Shown: positions 16,965 through 25,439 of the stretch, piece after piece
How the letters are laid out: the number at the start of each line of letters is the position of its first letter
How positions within the stretch are numbered: position 1 is the first letter of the stretch
NCBI GenBank assembly: GCA_012960755.1
Contig: DUAT01000119.1
Coordinates: 62,001-126,000, forward strand
From: Gammaproteobacteria bacterium
GTDB lineage: Bacteria > Pseudomonadota > Gammaproteobacteria > Pseudomonadales > Azotimanducaceae_A
Length of the DNA stretch: 64,000 nucleotides
Direction of reading: 5' to 3'
Notes under the pieces: model-generated
What the model was told of the DNA's origin: nothing
The model's database searches: none
The model's input: only the letters and a program-made list of their open reading frames with translations
Program-made: the position numbers and the translations under genes

Positions 16965-17469
16965 GACTCTTGACTCAAACGGCGCTTTGGTTAGTTCTGA
17001 TGATTGGCGTGGCCAAAGAATTCTGTTTAAATTTTTCCGCGGTTCGTGGTGACCCTACTGCTGCGCTGAGTTACAGCGCTTCGAAGAAATGAGGGATGAA
17101 CTTGCTGAATACAACGTCAAGGTCATAGCACTAAGTAAAGAAAACGTTGAAGTCGCAGCCACACACAAACAAAGAGACGGGCTTGCGATGACGTTGCTCA
17201 CGGATTCGACACTCAAGATCATTCGTCATTATGGTGTTGAACACCACAAGGCAATCGAAGTCTCTGTCGGGAAGTTTAATCTGTTCGGTATACAACTGGC
17301 GATGGTTCCAAGTATCAAAACCATGGCAATCCCCACCAGTTTGTTGATTGATGAAGAAGGCATCGTTCGCTGGATCGATCAGACGGATGATTATCGCTTG
17401 CGCAGTCACAATGAAAGGGTCTTGCAAGCCGTGAAAAACAGTTTCGGAGATCCGATCCATAACGGCTGA
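16918..17469 (+). CDS. Peroxiredoxin-like selenoprotein (UxxC, in-frame UGA = Sec)
   Basis: An AhpC/TSA thioredoxin-fold protein. From a GTG at 16918 the frame reads LRLDAPMLAFETLDSNGALV, then RILFKFFRGSW-U-P-Y-C-CAELQRFEEMR, with TGA at 17050-17052 as Sec45 of 183. Cys-containing homologs have WCPYC at this point. The sequence continues through KVIALSKENVEVAA, a cis-Pro region (TMAIPTSLLIDEEGIVRW) and ends NSFGDPIHNG. A perfect six-base hairpin with a GU-containing loop follows the TGA. A gene caller would start only at 17089 and miss the active site. The role is likely reduction of peroxides or disulfides near the membrane, linked to the preceding two-helix protein. Confidence 0.9.
17063..17079 (+). 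promoter_or_regulatory. Candidate bacterial SECIS hairpin of the peroxiredoxin-like gene
   Basis: GCGCTG (17063-17068) pairs perfectly with CAGCGC (17074-17079) around the five-base loop AGTTA. The loop begins 17 bases after the Sec TGA and contains GU, as expected for a bacterial SECIS that binds SelB. Confidence 0.6.
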
Positions 17470-17475
17470 AGCGAG

Positions 17476-19068
17476 ATGAAGACATTAAAGGAACAAAAAA
17501 CCAAATCAGGCTTTATTGCGATTATTTTTGTTGCGATAGCAGCTGTTTCGATCATCTATTTTCACAGTAAGGAAGAATCGATTGTAACCGTGTCTGATAA
17601 TGCCCAGGCGGGCGATCTGGCGTTAGAACCTTGCACAATCGAAATCGAATCGGGCGATTACGATGCTGATTGTGGCTCAGTCGTCGTTCGGGAAAATAGG
17701 GCGAAGTCTGATTCGCGTCTTATTGCTCTGCCCATCACTCGCATTCGCGCCATATCAGAAAAGCATGCTGAGCCAATCTTCTTTCTGGGAGGTGGTCCTG
17801 GGAGTAGCAATATGCAGGTTGAACCGTTTGCGGCCATATTGGTTAACCATGACTTTGTGATGGTCGGCTATCGCGGTGTGGATGGTTCCGTCATATTAGA
17901 TTGTCCCGAAGTTGCTCAGGCGATCAAGGGCGATGGGGTCGATATACTCAATGCGCGATCGCGTGCTGGACTGTCGGCGGCCATGCGCCAATGCGCCGGG
18001 CGACTACAGGTGGAAGGGGTCGATTTAGACGGTTACACGATTCAGGAAGTGATTGGTGATATGGAAGTGGCGCGAGAGGGGCTTGGTTACGAGCGTATCA
18101 ACTTGCTCAGCGCAAGTTATGGGACGCGGGTGGCGCAACTTTACGCCAATCAGCATCCCACCCGCATCGCTCGTTCAGCAATGATCGGCGTGAACCCGCC
18201 AGGCCGCTTCGTGTGGGAACCGGCTATGATCGATGCACAAATCGAGCACTATGCCCGACTGTACGCGAAAACTGCCAACCCGCGAACTGCTGACCTGGCC
18301 AATACAATGCGAAATATCAGTCATAATATGCCTGAGCGATGGCTGTTTTTTAAGATTGATCCTGGCAAAGTGAAAGGGACGACCTTCGCCCTGTTATACC
18401 ATCGTGATACCGCTGCCATGGCATTTAGCGCATGGCTGGCCGCTGAAGAAGGTGATCCCAGTGGATTGGCATTAATGTCACTGGCGTATGATTTTGTGCT
18501 CCCCAATATGAGTGTCTATGGTGAATTCTTTTCGAAGGGAGTCAGCTCAGATTATGATCCGAGTCGTGATTATTTCACCGAAATGGATCCGCAAGATTCG
18601 ATTATCGGTGCACCTCTTTCTAAATTGATTTGGGGCAGCGCAACCGATGAGGATGGGGTGACATGGCCGACGCCGTTGATGCCCGAGGAATACCACCAGA
18701 TACATCCCACTGATGTGGAAACGTTGCTGATCGGCGGTAACATCGATTTTTCAACCCCGGTCGAATTTGCAACTGATGACCTGATGCCAGCTTTAAACCA
18801 AGGTACACAGGTCATCTTATCTGAAATGGGGCACGTCAATGATGTGATGAGTTTGCAACCGGAAGCGATTGAGCGATTATTAACCAGCTTTTATGATAGC
18901 GGCGAGGCAGATGATTCACTATTTGTCTACGAACCGATGGATTTTAATGTAGGGGGAGGTTTTCCACTATTGGCAAAGTTGGGAATGGGGGTGGTGTTGG
19001 TTTTGATCGCGGTTGTTGTTGGATTGGTATGGTTTGTTGTACACCGGCTGGCGCGCTTCATCAGGTAA
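17476..19068 (+). CDS. Membrane-anchored alpha/beta hydrolase, TAP/proline-peptidase-like
   Basis: A 530-residue exported hydrolase. An N-terminal helix (SGFIAIIFVAIAAVSIIYF) and a C-terminal helix (GMGVVLVLIAVVVGLVWFVV) suggest anchoring with the catalytic part in the periplasm. The oxyanion loop is GGGPGSSN, the nucleophile Ser lies in LLSASYGTRVA, the Asp in LLIGGNIDFSTP and the His in LSEMGHVND. This arrangement is that of tripeptidyl-aminopeptidase/proline-iminopeptidase-like enzymes. It begins 6 bases after the selenoperoxiredoxin, so co-transcription is likely. The end overlaps the convergent nucleotidyltransferase gene by 8 bases. The peptide substrate is unknown. Confidence 0.85.
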   Translation: MKTLKEQKTKSGFIAIIFVAIAAVSIIYFHSKEESIVTVSDNAQAGDLALEPCTIEIESGDYDADCGSVVVRENRAKSDSRLIALPITRIRAISEKHAEPIFFLGGGPGSSNMQVEPFAAILVNHDFVMVGYRGVDGSVILDCPEVAQAIKGDGVDILNARSRAGLSAAMRQCAGRLQVEGVDLDGYTIQEVIGDMEVAREGLGYERINLLSASYGTRVAQLYANQHPTRIARSAMIGVNPPGRFVWEPAMIDAQIEHYARLYAKTANPRTADLANTMRNISHNMPERWLFFKIDPGKVKGTTFALLYHRDTAAMAFSAWLAAEEGDPSGLALMSLAYDFVLPNMSVYGEFFSKGVSSDYDPSRDYFTEMDPQDSIIGAPLSKLIWGSATDEDGVTWPTPLMPEEYHQIHPTDVETLLIGGNIDFSTPVEFATDDLMPALNQGTQVILSEMGHVNDVMSLQPEAIERLLTSFYDSGEADDSLFVYEPMDFNVGGGFPLLAKLGMGVVLVLIAVVVGLVWFVVHRLARFIR

Positions 19069-19780
19069 ATCTTTGAAGTGCCTGACGATACGAATCAAGG
19101 TTGCCTACATCGATGATTTCCCCTGGAATTTGCCACGCTCTCACGGTGTGATTCTTGACCAGATACTCCATCAAAAACCCCGGTGCATCCGGATTCCCGC
19201 CTTTTTCCAGGTAATGATCAATTTCAGATAACAATTCTTTTGGAATCATATACAGGGGAGCGGCGACCATCAGGCTGGTAGGGTTTTCTGGTTTTTCCTG
19301 GAATTGACGAATGGTATTGTCAGGTGCCAGCTCGACAACGCCACGCCGTTTTTGATCTTCAAGACTGGTATTGCGTCGAACGGCTATGACAACTTGATTG
19401 TGTCGGTAGAATTCTGCGAGCATCCCCTTCATTGAAAAGTTCAGCAGGTTGTCGGCCGCGACGACGAACAAATCGTCCTTGAACCCAAACGCCTCGATCG
19501 AAAATGCCAGGTCACCGGTTGCACCCAATCGATTGTCGATATGGGTCGATCCATCACTAATGATTGTTAAAGGCCAGCTAGCATCCTCGTGCCAGGCACG
19601 GAACTGGGACAAAAATCGGTCATTTGTGACGAGATGAACGTCCACCTCAAGCTCCGCCAGTGATTCCAGCAAACGGTCTAATATTGTGATACCCCCCAGC
19701 TTGATGAGAGCTTTGGGAATATTTCCGGTCACTTCGACCATTCTTGTCCCGTACCCAGCGGCTAGCACGAGGCACTTCAT
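19061..19780 (-). CDS. Sugar-1-phosphate nucleotidyltransferase family protein
   Basis: A 239-residue NTP-transferase. The start at 19780 gives MKCLVLAAGYGTRM, the usual nucleotide-binding signature (LAAGxGTR) at the N-terminus. Further blocks are GNIPKALIKLGG (active-site Lys), VVAADNLLNF, and FQEKPENPTS. The ATG overlaps the stop of the upstream galacturonokinase-like gene (ATGA), so the two are translated together. The likely job is to turn a sugar-1-phosphate, probably galacturonate-1-phosphate made by the partner, into an NDP-sugar. Whether UTP or another nucleotide is used is not shown. Confidence 0.88.
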   Translation of the reverse strand: MKCLVLAAGYGTRMVEVTGNIPKALIKLGGITILDRLLESLAELEVDVHLVTNDRFLSQFRAWHEDASWPLTIISDGSTHIDNRLGATGDLAFSIEAFGFKDDLFVVAADNLLNFSMKGMLAEFYRHNQVVIAVRRNTSLEDQKRRGVVELAPDNTIRQFQEKPENPTSLMVAAPLYMIPKELLSEIDHYLEKGGNPDAPGFLMEYLVKNHTVRAWQIPGEIIDVGNLDSYRQALQRFT

Positions 19781-20976
19781 ATCAGGCCCAATCCCTGGCT
19801 TGCCTGACTGGTAAAAGCCCACATTTTTTTACCCAGGTGCGGGAATCGTTTACGGTATCTGATCGAGACGCTTTCGATAATATCAGTCGTCGCTGCAGGA
19901 TTAATCAGCGCAACGGCGCAGCCCCGGAATCCGGCACCTGAGAACCGTGCACCGTAAACACCGTCGGTGTTGGTAAGACATTCATACAATGCGATCATCT
20001 CTGGCGAGCCAGTCTCATAATCCATAATGGAGCTTTGGCAGGATTTATCCATTAACGCACCATAGGCGGCGTGATCGCTCTGCTTCCAGGCAAGGGCGCT
20101 TTCCAGGACCCGTTTCGACTCTGTAAAAAAATGGCGAGCCCGGCGTTGATGTAATGGCGCAAGATCAGATTGATATGCCTGCCATTCATCGTATAAAGAA
20201 GCACCAAGTGGTACCCGTGAATTGATTTTTCTGCCAGTCAACCTGGCCAAAGCTGAACCCGCATCAAAACATTCGTCAACCCGATTGTTAAACTTGTTAG
20301 ATTGAACCAGCGGCTCTTTGACACCACTGTAAACTGCTAGAAATGTAAATGGCTGCACCTGGGCGAAATGTGTGAATGAATGTTGCTTACAATCTATTAC
20401 CGTCAGTTGACGCTTTCGAGCAAGTGTAATGGCGGATTGATCTAAAATACCGTTCTTAAGACCAATGAAGTCGTTTTCGATGACGCGATCAAGCTCAATC
20501 AGCGCGGCATCATCCAGTTCAATGCCATTGGATATCGAGAGTGCCAGCAGGTAACCAAGCCCGACGGCCGCAGAAGAGGATATGCCCGCTTCGCTAAGGT
20601 ACCCATCGATAAGCATGGAAACACCCTGCTTTGCTGTGTAGCCATCACCAATCGCCATTAAAGCCCCCCGGGCATAGTCGGCCCAGTCCCCCATTCGCTC
20701 GAAGTGTTCCAGATTAATTTCAATCAGCCCGGGATATCCACGACTGCTGATACGTAATACGTGATCCGTGTTTGGTGCAAACGCCAGATGTATCCCCTTG
20801 TCAACGGCGATCGCACTGACGGTGCCCAGCTGGTGGTCAATATGAGCGCCAATAGGACATAGTCGGTAGGGTGATCGAATCAGCCTGACCTCACTAACCT
20901 GGCATCCATAGCGCGCAGCAAAGTCTTGCGCCAGTTGACGAGGTAGACGGTCTGAAGTTGGTTCAATGAATTGCAA
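19777..20976 (-). CDS. Galacturonokinase-like GHMP kinase
   Basis: A 399-residue GHMP kinase. The N-terminal sugar signature reads SPYRLCPIGAHIDHQLG, which differs from the GRVNLIGEHTDY of galactokinases and matches the form I know from plant galacturonokinase (SPYRICPLGAHIDHQGG). The phosphate loop is GISSSAAVGLGYLLAL. The RVIENDFIGLKNGILDQSA block and the C-terminal VYGARFSGAGFRGC block also match that enzyme. It would phosphorylate D-galacturonate at C1 with ATP. The coupled nucleotidyltransferase fits a salvage route to NDP-galacturonate. The name follows from motif comparison by memory, so a tree is needed to exclude other uronic acids. Confidence 0.82.
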   Translation of the reverse strand: MQFIEPTSDRLPRQLAQDFAARYGCQVSEVRLIRSPYRLCPIGAHIDHQLGTVSAIAVDKGIHLAFAPNTDHVLRISSRGYPGLIEINLEHFERMGDWADYARGALMAIGDGYTAKQGVSMLIDGYLSEAGISSSAAVGLGYLLALSISNGIELDDAALIELDRVIENDFIGLKNGILDQSAITLARKRQLTVIDCKQHSFTHFAQVQPFTFLAVYSGVKEPLVQSNKFNNRVDECFDAGSALARLTGRKINSRVPLGASLYDEWQAYQSDLAPLHQRRARHFFTESKRVLESALAWKQSDHAAYGALMDKSCQSSIMDYETGSPEMIALYECLTNTDGVYGARFSGAGFRGCAVALINPAATTDIIESVSIRYRKRFPHLGKKMWAFTSQASQGLGLI

Positions 20977-21024
20977 AACTAGGTCACCTCGTTCGCCAGC
21001 ACCTGTGATTTACTTGGCCGCGAA

Positions 21025-21978
21025 TCAGTTGGATGCTTGTAGTCCCAACAACCTTGCTGCGTTTTCACCCATCCACTTGGGTCTCACGCTGTCCCGGATA
21101 GGCAGCGTGTTGAATTCATCGACCACTTGCTTCGGCGAAAGTCCCAATGTCATCCATGAACTGGCGAAGAGCATGCGATCGGCGAGCAGGGTGTTGCCGA
21201 ATTGGAGCATCATCTCCCAGCCACTGCCGGGTTTCGGGATGTGTGCCGGCCTGTGTGCTGCGAGATCGATAAAGAGGTTCTGGTGCCGCCTGGCGACACC
21301 CACCAGTTCCGCCACCCAGGGCCAGCCACCCAGTGCGGCGATTACCTGCAGCTCTGGAAAGTCACTGCAAACCTCGTCCAGATAGAGCGGGCGACCCAGA
21401 TCCATCGGCCGGTCGGAAGCATAGTTCATGGTGCAATAAACGCGAGCCGGAATACCCAACTCCACGCACTTGGCATACAGGGGATAGTACTTCTTGTCAT
21501 TGGCTCGCATCTTCTCTCTGAAACTCGAGACCTCGAGTCCCCTGAGGCCACGTTCTTTCACCAGCGATTCCAGTTCCCGGACGCCGGTCATACCTGCGTT
21601 GGGACTGATACGGGCCCAGGGAATAAACCTGGCCGGATACCTGTCGGCCAGGTCCAGCGTGTGGGCAGGCGATGCGTGCCGACCCGTGCCAATACACGCC
21701 TGAGTAATTCCTGCATCATCCAGCATGGCGATGAATTCTTCCTCGCTCGGCGCCGTATCGATCGCTCTCGCTGCGATGACTTTTCTCACCTCCATCGGGC
21801 TCATGGAAGCCTTGATGGATTCGAATTCGTCGTTGTTCATGCCGGCATCTTCTGCCCATTTTGCGCCGAAGATATTGATGTAGTTGCCCATCCCCTCATC
21901 TTCTGAAGTCTCAAGCGACACGAGATCGGCCTCCTTGACTTCCTTTGTCGGAATGTCGCATTCGATATCTATAATCAT
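21025..21978 (-). CDS. Amidohydrolase-2-fold protein lacking usual metal ligands
   Basis: A 317-residue protein of the ACMSD/amidohydrolase-2 type by overall layout: FIPWARISPNAGMTGVRELE, then AALGGWPWVAELVGVARRH, LFIDLAAHRPAH, and MLFASSWMTLGL near the end, with MGENAARLLGL as the last helix. In active members the corresponding positions are HxGG, and the later block is FGTDWP. Here the first is LGG and the second ASSWM, and no N-terminal HxH is visible. So it may be a non-canonical or inactive member. The start overlaps the stop of the CoA transferase by four bases (ATGA), pointing to one operon and a common catabolic pathway. Confidence 0.75.
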   Translation of the reverse strand: MIIDIECDIPTKEVKEADLVSLETSEDEGMGNYINIFGAKWAEDAGMNNDEFESIKASMSPMEVRKVIAARAIDTAPSEEEFIAMLDDAGITQACIGTGRHASPAHTLDLADRYPARFIPWARISPNAGMTGVRELESLVKERGLRGLEVSSFREKMRANDKKYYPLYAKCVELGIPARVYCTMNYASDRPMDLGRPLYLDEVCSDFPELQVIAALGGWPWVAELVGVARRHQNLFIDLAAHRPAHIPKPGSGWEMMLQFGNTLLADRMLFASSWMTLGLSPKQVVDEFNTLPIRDSVRPKWMGENAARLLGLQASN

Positions 21979-23174
21979 GATGAATTCCCTGATCCGTTAG
22001 TAAGAACGATTTCATTGTCGATCAGTGATTGAAGGGCAGCGTCCGACAATCCCAGCAGATCGCGCAGGACCTCGTCGCTATGTTCTCCCAGTAGCGGGGG
22101 TGGCCCCCCAGGCTCTGACTTTCCGGAGGAAAAATTAAACGGTGTGTTGAGCACCGATGTTTCTGTTCCATCGGCCAACTTCAAGTCGACCTTCATTTTT
22201 CGGTCACGAATTATGTCACTGGCTAATACTTCGGTTGAGGAATTCACCTTGCCGTAAGGGATATCGAGTTGGTCGAAGATAGCACTTGCGTCAGCGACCG
22301 TCTGACCAAGCGCCCACTGCTGAACAATGGAAATGTACTCCGCCATGTTCTTCTTTTGTAAAGCGTCTGTTTTGAAGCGCTCATCGACGATAAGTTCCGG
22401 GCGATCCATAGCCAGCACTACTTTTTCGAAGCTGAGGGCGACAGAAGCAGCCATGAATCCATCTTTCATCTGCAGTGGGGGGCGGAAAATCATATTTGGT
22501 TTCTCTGGTTCACCGCCGCTGAAGATGGCTCGCTGCAGAGTGGAATCGTTGGACGCGATGAGGGAATCGAGCATGGAAACGTCTATGTATTGGCCTTGAC
22601 CCGTCATTGCCCGGTGATACAGGGCAGCGAGGATACTCACGGTCGCGTTCAGGGACGCACAGGTATCTGCGAGTGACACCGGAACTCCTGGCGGGCTGTC
22701 GGTGGTATTGCCGGACATTTTCTGGAAGGCATAATCCAGACCGCTGAGCGCCTGAATGATATCTGTGTAGGCAGGTCTACCGGCATCCGGTCCGTCCTGC
22801 CCGAATCCCGAAATCGAGCAGTAGATGATGCCTGGGTGAATCGACTTGATATCGTCATAGCCCAGGCCTATCGAAGGGAGCAGACCCGCGCGGAAATTCT
22901 CGAGCAGCACATCGCTCTTGGCCGCCAGCTGCTTGATGAGATCGACACCCTCCGGTTCGGTAAAGTCGATGCAGACACTTCTCTTACCAGCGTTGAATTG
23001 GGTGAATCCTGCCGAGATTCCACCTTTTTTGGGGGTCGCTGCTCTCAGCTGATCCCCTCTGGGTGACTCGACTTTGATGATCTCTGCGCCAAGATCGCCA
23101 AGCATCCGGCTGCAGAAAGGCCCTGAAATAACCCGACTGAGATCGAGTACTCTTACACCCTCAAGTATGTTCAT
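21975..23174 (-). CDS. CaiB/BaiF family CoA transferase
   Basis: A 399-residue class III CoA transferase that moves CoA between carboxylic acids. Family blocks: VRVLDLSRVISGPFCSRMLG, GDLGAEIIKVESPRGD, NAGKRSVCIDF, LLENFRAG, ISGFGQDGPDAGRPAYTD and a VSLADTCASLNA region, whose Asp is the expected catalytic residue. The C-terminus (NTPFNFSSGKSEPGGPPPLLGEH) is typical. It overlaps the amidohydrolase-fold gene and follows a TauD-type dioxygenase. The set looks like part of a pathway that activates an organic acid as a CoA ester. The exact substrate is unknown. Confidence 0.93.
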   Translation of the reverse strand: MNILEGVRVLDLSRVISGPFCSRMLGDLGAEIIKVESPRGDQLRAATPKKGGISAGFTQFNAGKRSVCIDFTEPEGVDLIKQLAAKSDVLLENFRAGLLPSIGLGYDDIKSIHPGIIYCSISGFGQDGPDAGRPAYTDIIQALSGLDYAFQKMSGNTTDSPPGVPVSLADTCASLNATVSILAALYHRAMTGQGQYIDVSMLDSLIASNDSTLQRAIFSGGEPEKPNMIFRPPLQMKDGFMAASVALSFEKVVLAMDRPELIVDERFKTDALQKKNMAEYISIVQQWALGQTVADASAIFDQLDIPYGKVNSSTEVLASDIIRDRKMKVDLKLADGTETSVLNTPFNFSSGKSEPGGPPPLLGEHSDEVLRDLLGLSDAALQSLIDNEIVLTNGSGNSS

Positions 23175-23224
23175 GCGTCATCCTGTGCGCCTGCATCCAG
23201 GGATTGCATACACGTTGAGTCACT

Positions 23225-24169
23225 TCACACATCTCGCGCGAGGCAGACAACAACATTGCGCTTACGCAAGCCACTGTAGGGGTGACGCCCGTGCATCACG
23301 CGATGATTGTCGACCAGGGCAACATCCCCGTCCTGCCATGCAAGGGGTACTGTGAACTCGCGGGCAATACTCACCAATGCCGCAAGTGACTCCTGTGGTA
23401 TGGCTTCATCATTGCCAAATGTCAGCATGTCGTCCGCGCTTTTGCCGGTGCGCTTCCAGCCCAGGTGCGCTGCGATAACCTGGTTGTATAACGATTCGCT
23501 GCCGTCAGGCAGCACTTTGATAGCTGGCAGCACTGGCGTTCTGGTGACGAGTGACTCATCTTGCTGCCATTGCCAGGTGTAAGCCAGTGCACTCAGTTTA
23601 TTCTCTGCCTCTGCGACAGTTTCGACACTGAGTGTGCTGCGCCAGCTGCGACCCTGCCCGGATGTGACATCGTCCATCAGCGGCATTTTCATCATGTACT
23701 TCAGACCGTGGGATGCAAACTGTGCTGCCCATTCGGGGTGTCGCTCCTTAAAGGCCGCATATAATAGATCAGATCTACAGAGGGGCGTCGAACCACCTTT
23801 TTCTGCCGCACTCAGGCAACAAAAGAAAATTTTCTCCGGGGAGAGGGGGGTTTGCGCCATCTCGTGATGCAGGAAAATTTCAATATCCGGGGGTGCCTCA
23901 TTGGCGCTAAACACCCTGGACGTGTGGTTGATACGAACGGCATTCGACAGTGATTGCTGGTACGTGAAGTCACCGTAGCCAAACGCGGATGAGAAGGTGT
24001 CAAAGTCATCCGCTGTTTTCACGGGGAAGCCGCGAAACAGCAGCGCACCGGTTGTCGCCAGTTGGCCTTTAAACACTTCACACTTGGCAGAAAGCCAGCT
24101 CGCAACCCGGGGCATGGCCTCGAGGCCAGCATTGTTTTCGATAATGACGGGGAAGTTCATATCAGTCAT
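23225..24169 (-). CDS. TauD/TfdA-family Fe(II)/2-oxoglutarate dioxygenase
   Basis: About 314 residues from the ATG at 24169; an alternative TTG start at 24217 adds 16 residues. The iron ligands are visible: HHE in IEIFLHHEMAQTPLSPEK, and the distal His in LVDNHRVMHGRHPYSGLRKR, where the final Arg of the motif binds 2-oxoglutarate. TGALLFRGFPV and LYNQVIAAHLGW are family blocks. TauD enzymes hydroxylate sulfonates, phenoxyacids, carnitine-like and other substrates, so the substrate is open. It lies in the same minus-strand set as the CoA transferase and the Gfo/Idh oxidoreductase. Confidence 0.9.
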   Translation of the reverse strand: MTDMNFPVIIENNAGLEAMPRVASWLSAKCEVFKGQLATTGALLFRGFPVKTADDFDTFSSAFGYGDFTYQQSLSNAVRINHTSRVFSANEAPPDIEIFLHHEMAQTPLSPEKIFFCCLSAAEKGGSTPLCRSDLLYAAFKERHPEWAAQFASHGLKYMMKMPLMDDVTSGQGRSWRSTLSVETVAEAENKLSALAYTWQWQQDESLVTRTPVLPAIKVLPDGSESLYNQVIAAHLGWKRTGKSADDMLTFGNDEAIPQESLAALVSIAREFTVPLAWQDGDVALVDNHRVMHGRHPYSGLRKRNVVVCLARDV

Positions 24170-24235
24170 TAATCGGGTGGAACCTACTGAAATGTGGGAT
24201 ATCCCTGATTGATTCAAATGACTCGCGCATCTTCT

Positions 24236-25309
24236 TTACAGGTCCTGCTCATGGAACATCGATTTGATAGTAACTGGCTGGCCAGTCTCAATGGATTGCT
24301 GCCCGGCGAGACCAATGATGACGGACCAGAGTCCATCTTCTGTCGTTACCGCCGGTGGTTTGCCGGAACGAATGGCGTCAATGAATGCCAGGTGTTCGAG
24401 GAAACTTGCGCCATGATGCAGCCCAACTTCCTTAACCCTGGCGTCCATGCGTATGGGTACTGCCTCACCGGTCGTACCTTCCCGTTTGCTGATGTAAAGT
24501 TCATCACCCGGCACGGTAGTCTCAAGCTTTCCAATGTCACCGGTTATCGCGATCTGCTGTTCATGGCGAGAGCCCTCGGCGAACATGCAAAGATCCAGCA
24601 TTGCTCTGGCGCCACTGTCGTACTCGACGATGACGTAGGCGTTGTCCAGGATGTCCGGCACTTCGCCATCGTAAGCTTCATCGAGATGATTGACGGACTG
24701 CGCGCCGGATGCCATCACGCGTACGGGTTCACCGGGCACCACCTGGTTCATCAGGTCAAAGAAGTGGCAGCACTTCTCGACCAGCGTCCCGCCGGTGTTT
24801 CGATTGAAGCGGTTCCAGTTCTCCACCTTTTTGAGGAAGGGGAATCGATGTTCGCGAATAGCACACATTTTGACGTCACCGACAGTTGGCAGGTGCTGAA
24901 GCAGGGCATTGATCGGTGCCATGTAGCGATATTCAAGGCCGACCCAGACGACCCCTTTGTGCACCTTTGCCCCCTCGTTAACTTCCATGGCGTCAGCAAG
25001 TGTTGTACCCATGGGCTTTTCCAGCATGACATGCTTGTCGGTTTTATAGACATCCCGCATGATGTTGATGTGCGTAAAGTTGGGTGAAGCAATAACAATC
25101 GCATCCACGTCATCGGCATCCAGGATGTCCTGGTAATTTTCATGAATGCGCGGAGAAAAGCGGTCGCCGCAGACTTTAGATGCCCATCTTCGTGGCTTCT
25201 CGTTAGGATCTGCCACCGCCGTGATATCCACGTCGTCCATTGCTACGAGATTGCGAATGTGCTCGCAGCCCATCATGCCTGTGCCGATAATGCCATAACG
25301 TATCGTCAA
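24236..25309 (-). CDS. Gfo/Idh/MocA family oxidoreductase
   Basis: A 357-residue NAD(P)-dependent dehydrogenase. The N-terminal Rossmann motif is IRYGIIGTGMMGCEHI, with VDITAVADPNEKPR at strand 2 and the EKPMGTT block where the catalytic Lys sits. The C-terminal domain includes GGTLVEKCCHFFDLMNQVV, carrying the usual His. Likely start is TTG at 25309 with AGGA upstream, unless an upstream ATG is missed. Substrates in this family are sugars or inositols; this one cannot be assigned. It precedes TauD on the same strand, and a palindrome lies 84 bases upstream. Confidence 0.9.
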   Translation of the reverse strand: MTIRYGIIGTGMMGCEHIRNLVAMDDVDITAVADPNEKPRRWASKVCGDRFSPRIHENYQDILDADDVDAIVIASPNFTHINIMRDVYKTDKHVMLEKPMGTTLADAMEVNEGAKVHKGVVWVGLEYRYMAPINALLQHLPTVGDVKMCAIREHRFPFLKKVENWNRFNRNTGGTLVEKCCHFFDLMNQVVPGEPVRVMASGAQSVNHLDEAYDGEVPDILDNAYVIVEYDSGARAMLDLCMFAEGSRHEQQIAITGDIGKLETTVPGDELYISKREGTTGEAVPIRMDARVKEVGLHHGASFLEHLAFIDAIRSGKPPAVTTEDGLWSVIIGLAGQQSIETGQPVTIKSMFHEQDL

Positions 25310-25392
25310 TCGCGTGTCCTCATAAGGGCTAAATTCTTAAGTAGTCGAGTCTATTATCAGTCTATTTACTATAATCTAACTATAACATCGTG

Positions 25393-25410
25393 CAAACAGT
25401 TGACTGTTTG
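25393..25410. promoter_or_regulatory. 18-base perfect palindrome, candidate operator
   Basis: CAAACAGT-TG-ACTGTTTG has perfect eight-base arms. It lies in the 130-base spacer between the divergent Gfo/Idh gene (start 25309) and the small membrane protein gene (start 25440), just downstream of a TATAAT at 25370-25375. Its size and symmetry suit a TetR- or GntR-type dimer. No such regulator gene is adjacent. Confidence 0.55.
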
Positions 25411-25439
25411 GAATTTAACGCTCATGTATTCTCCCGGAG

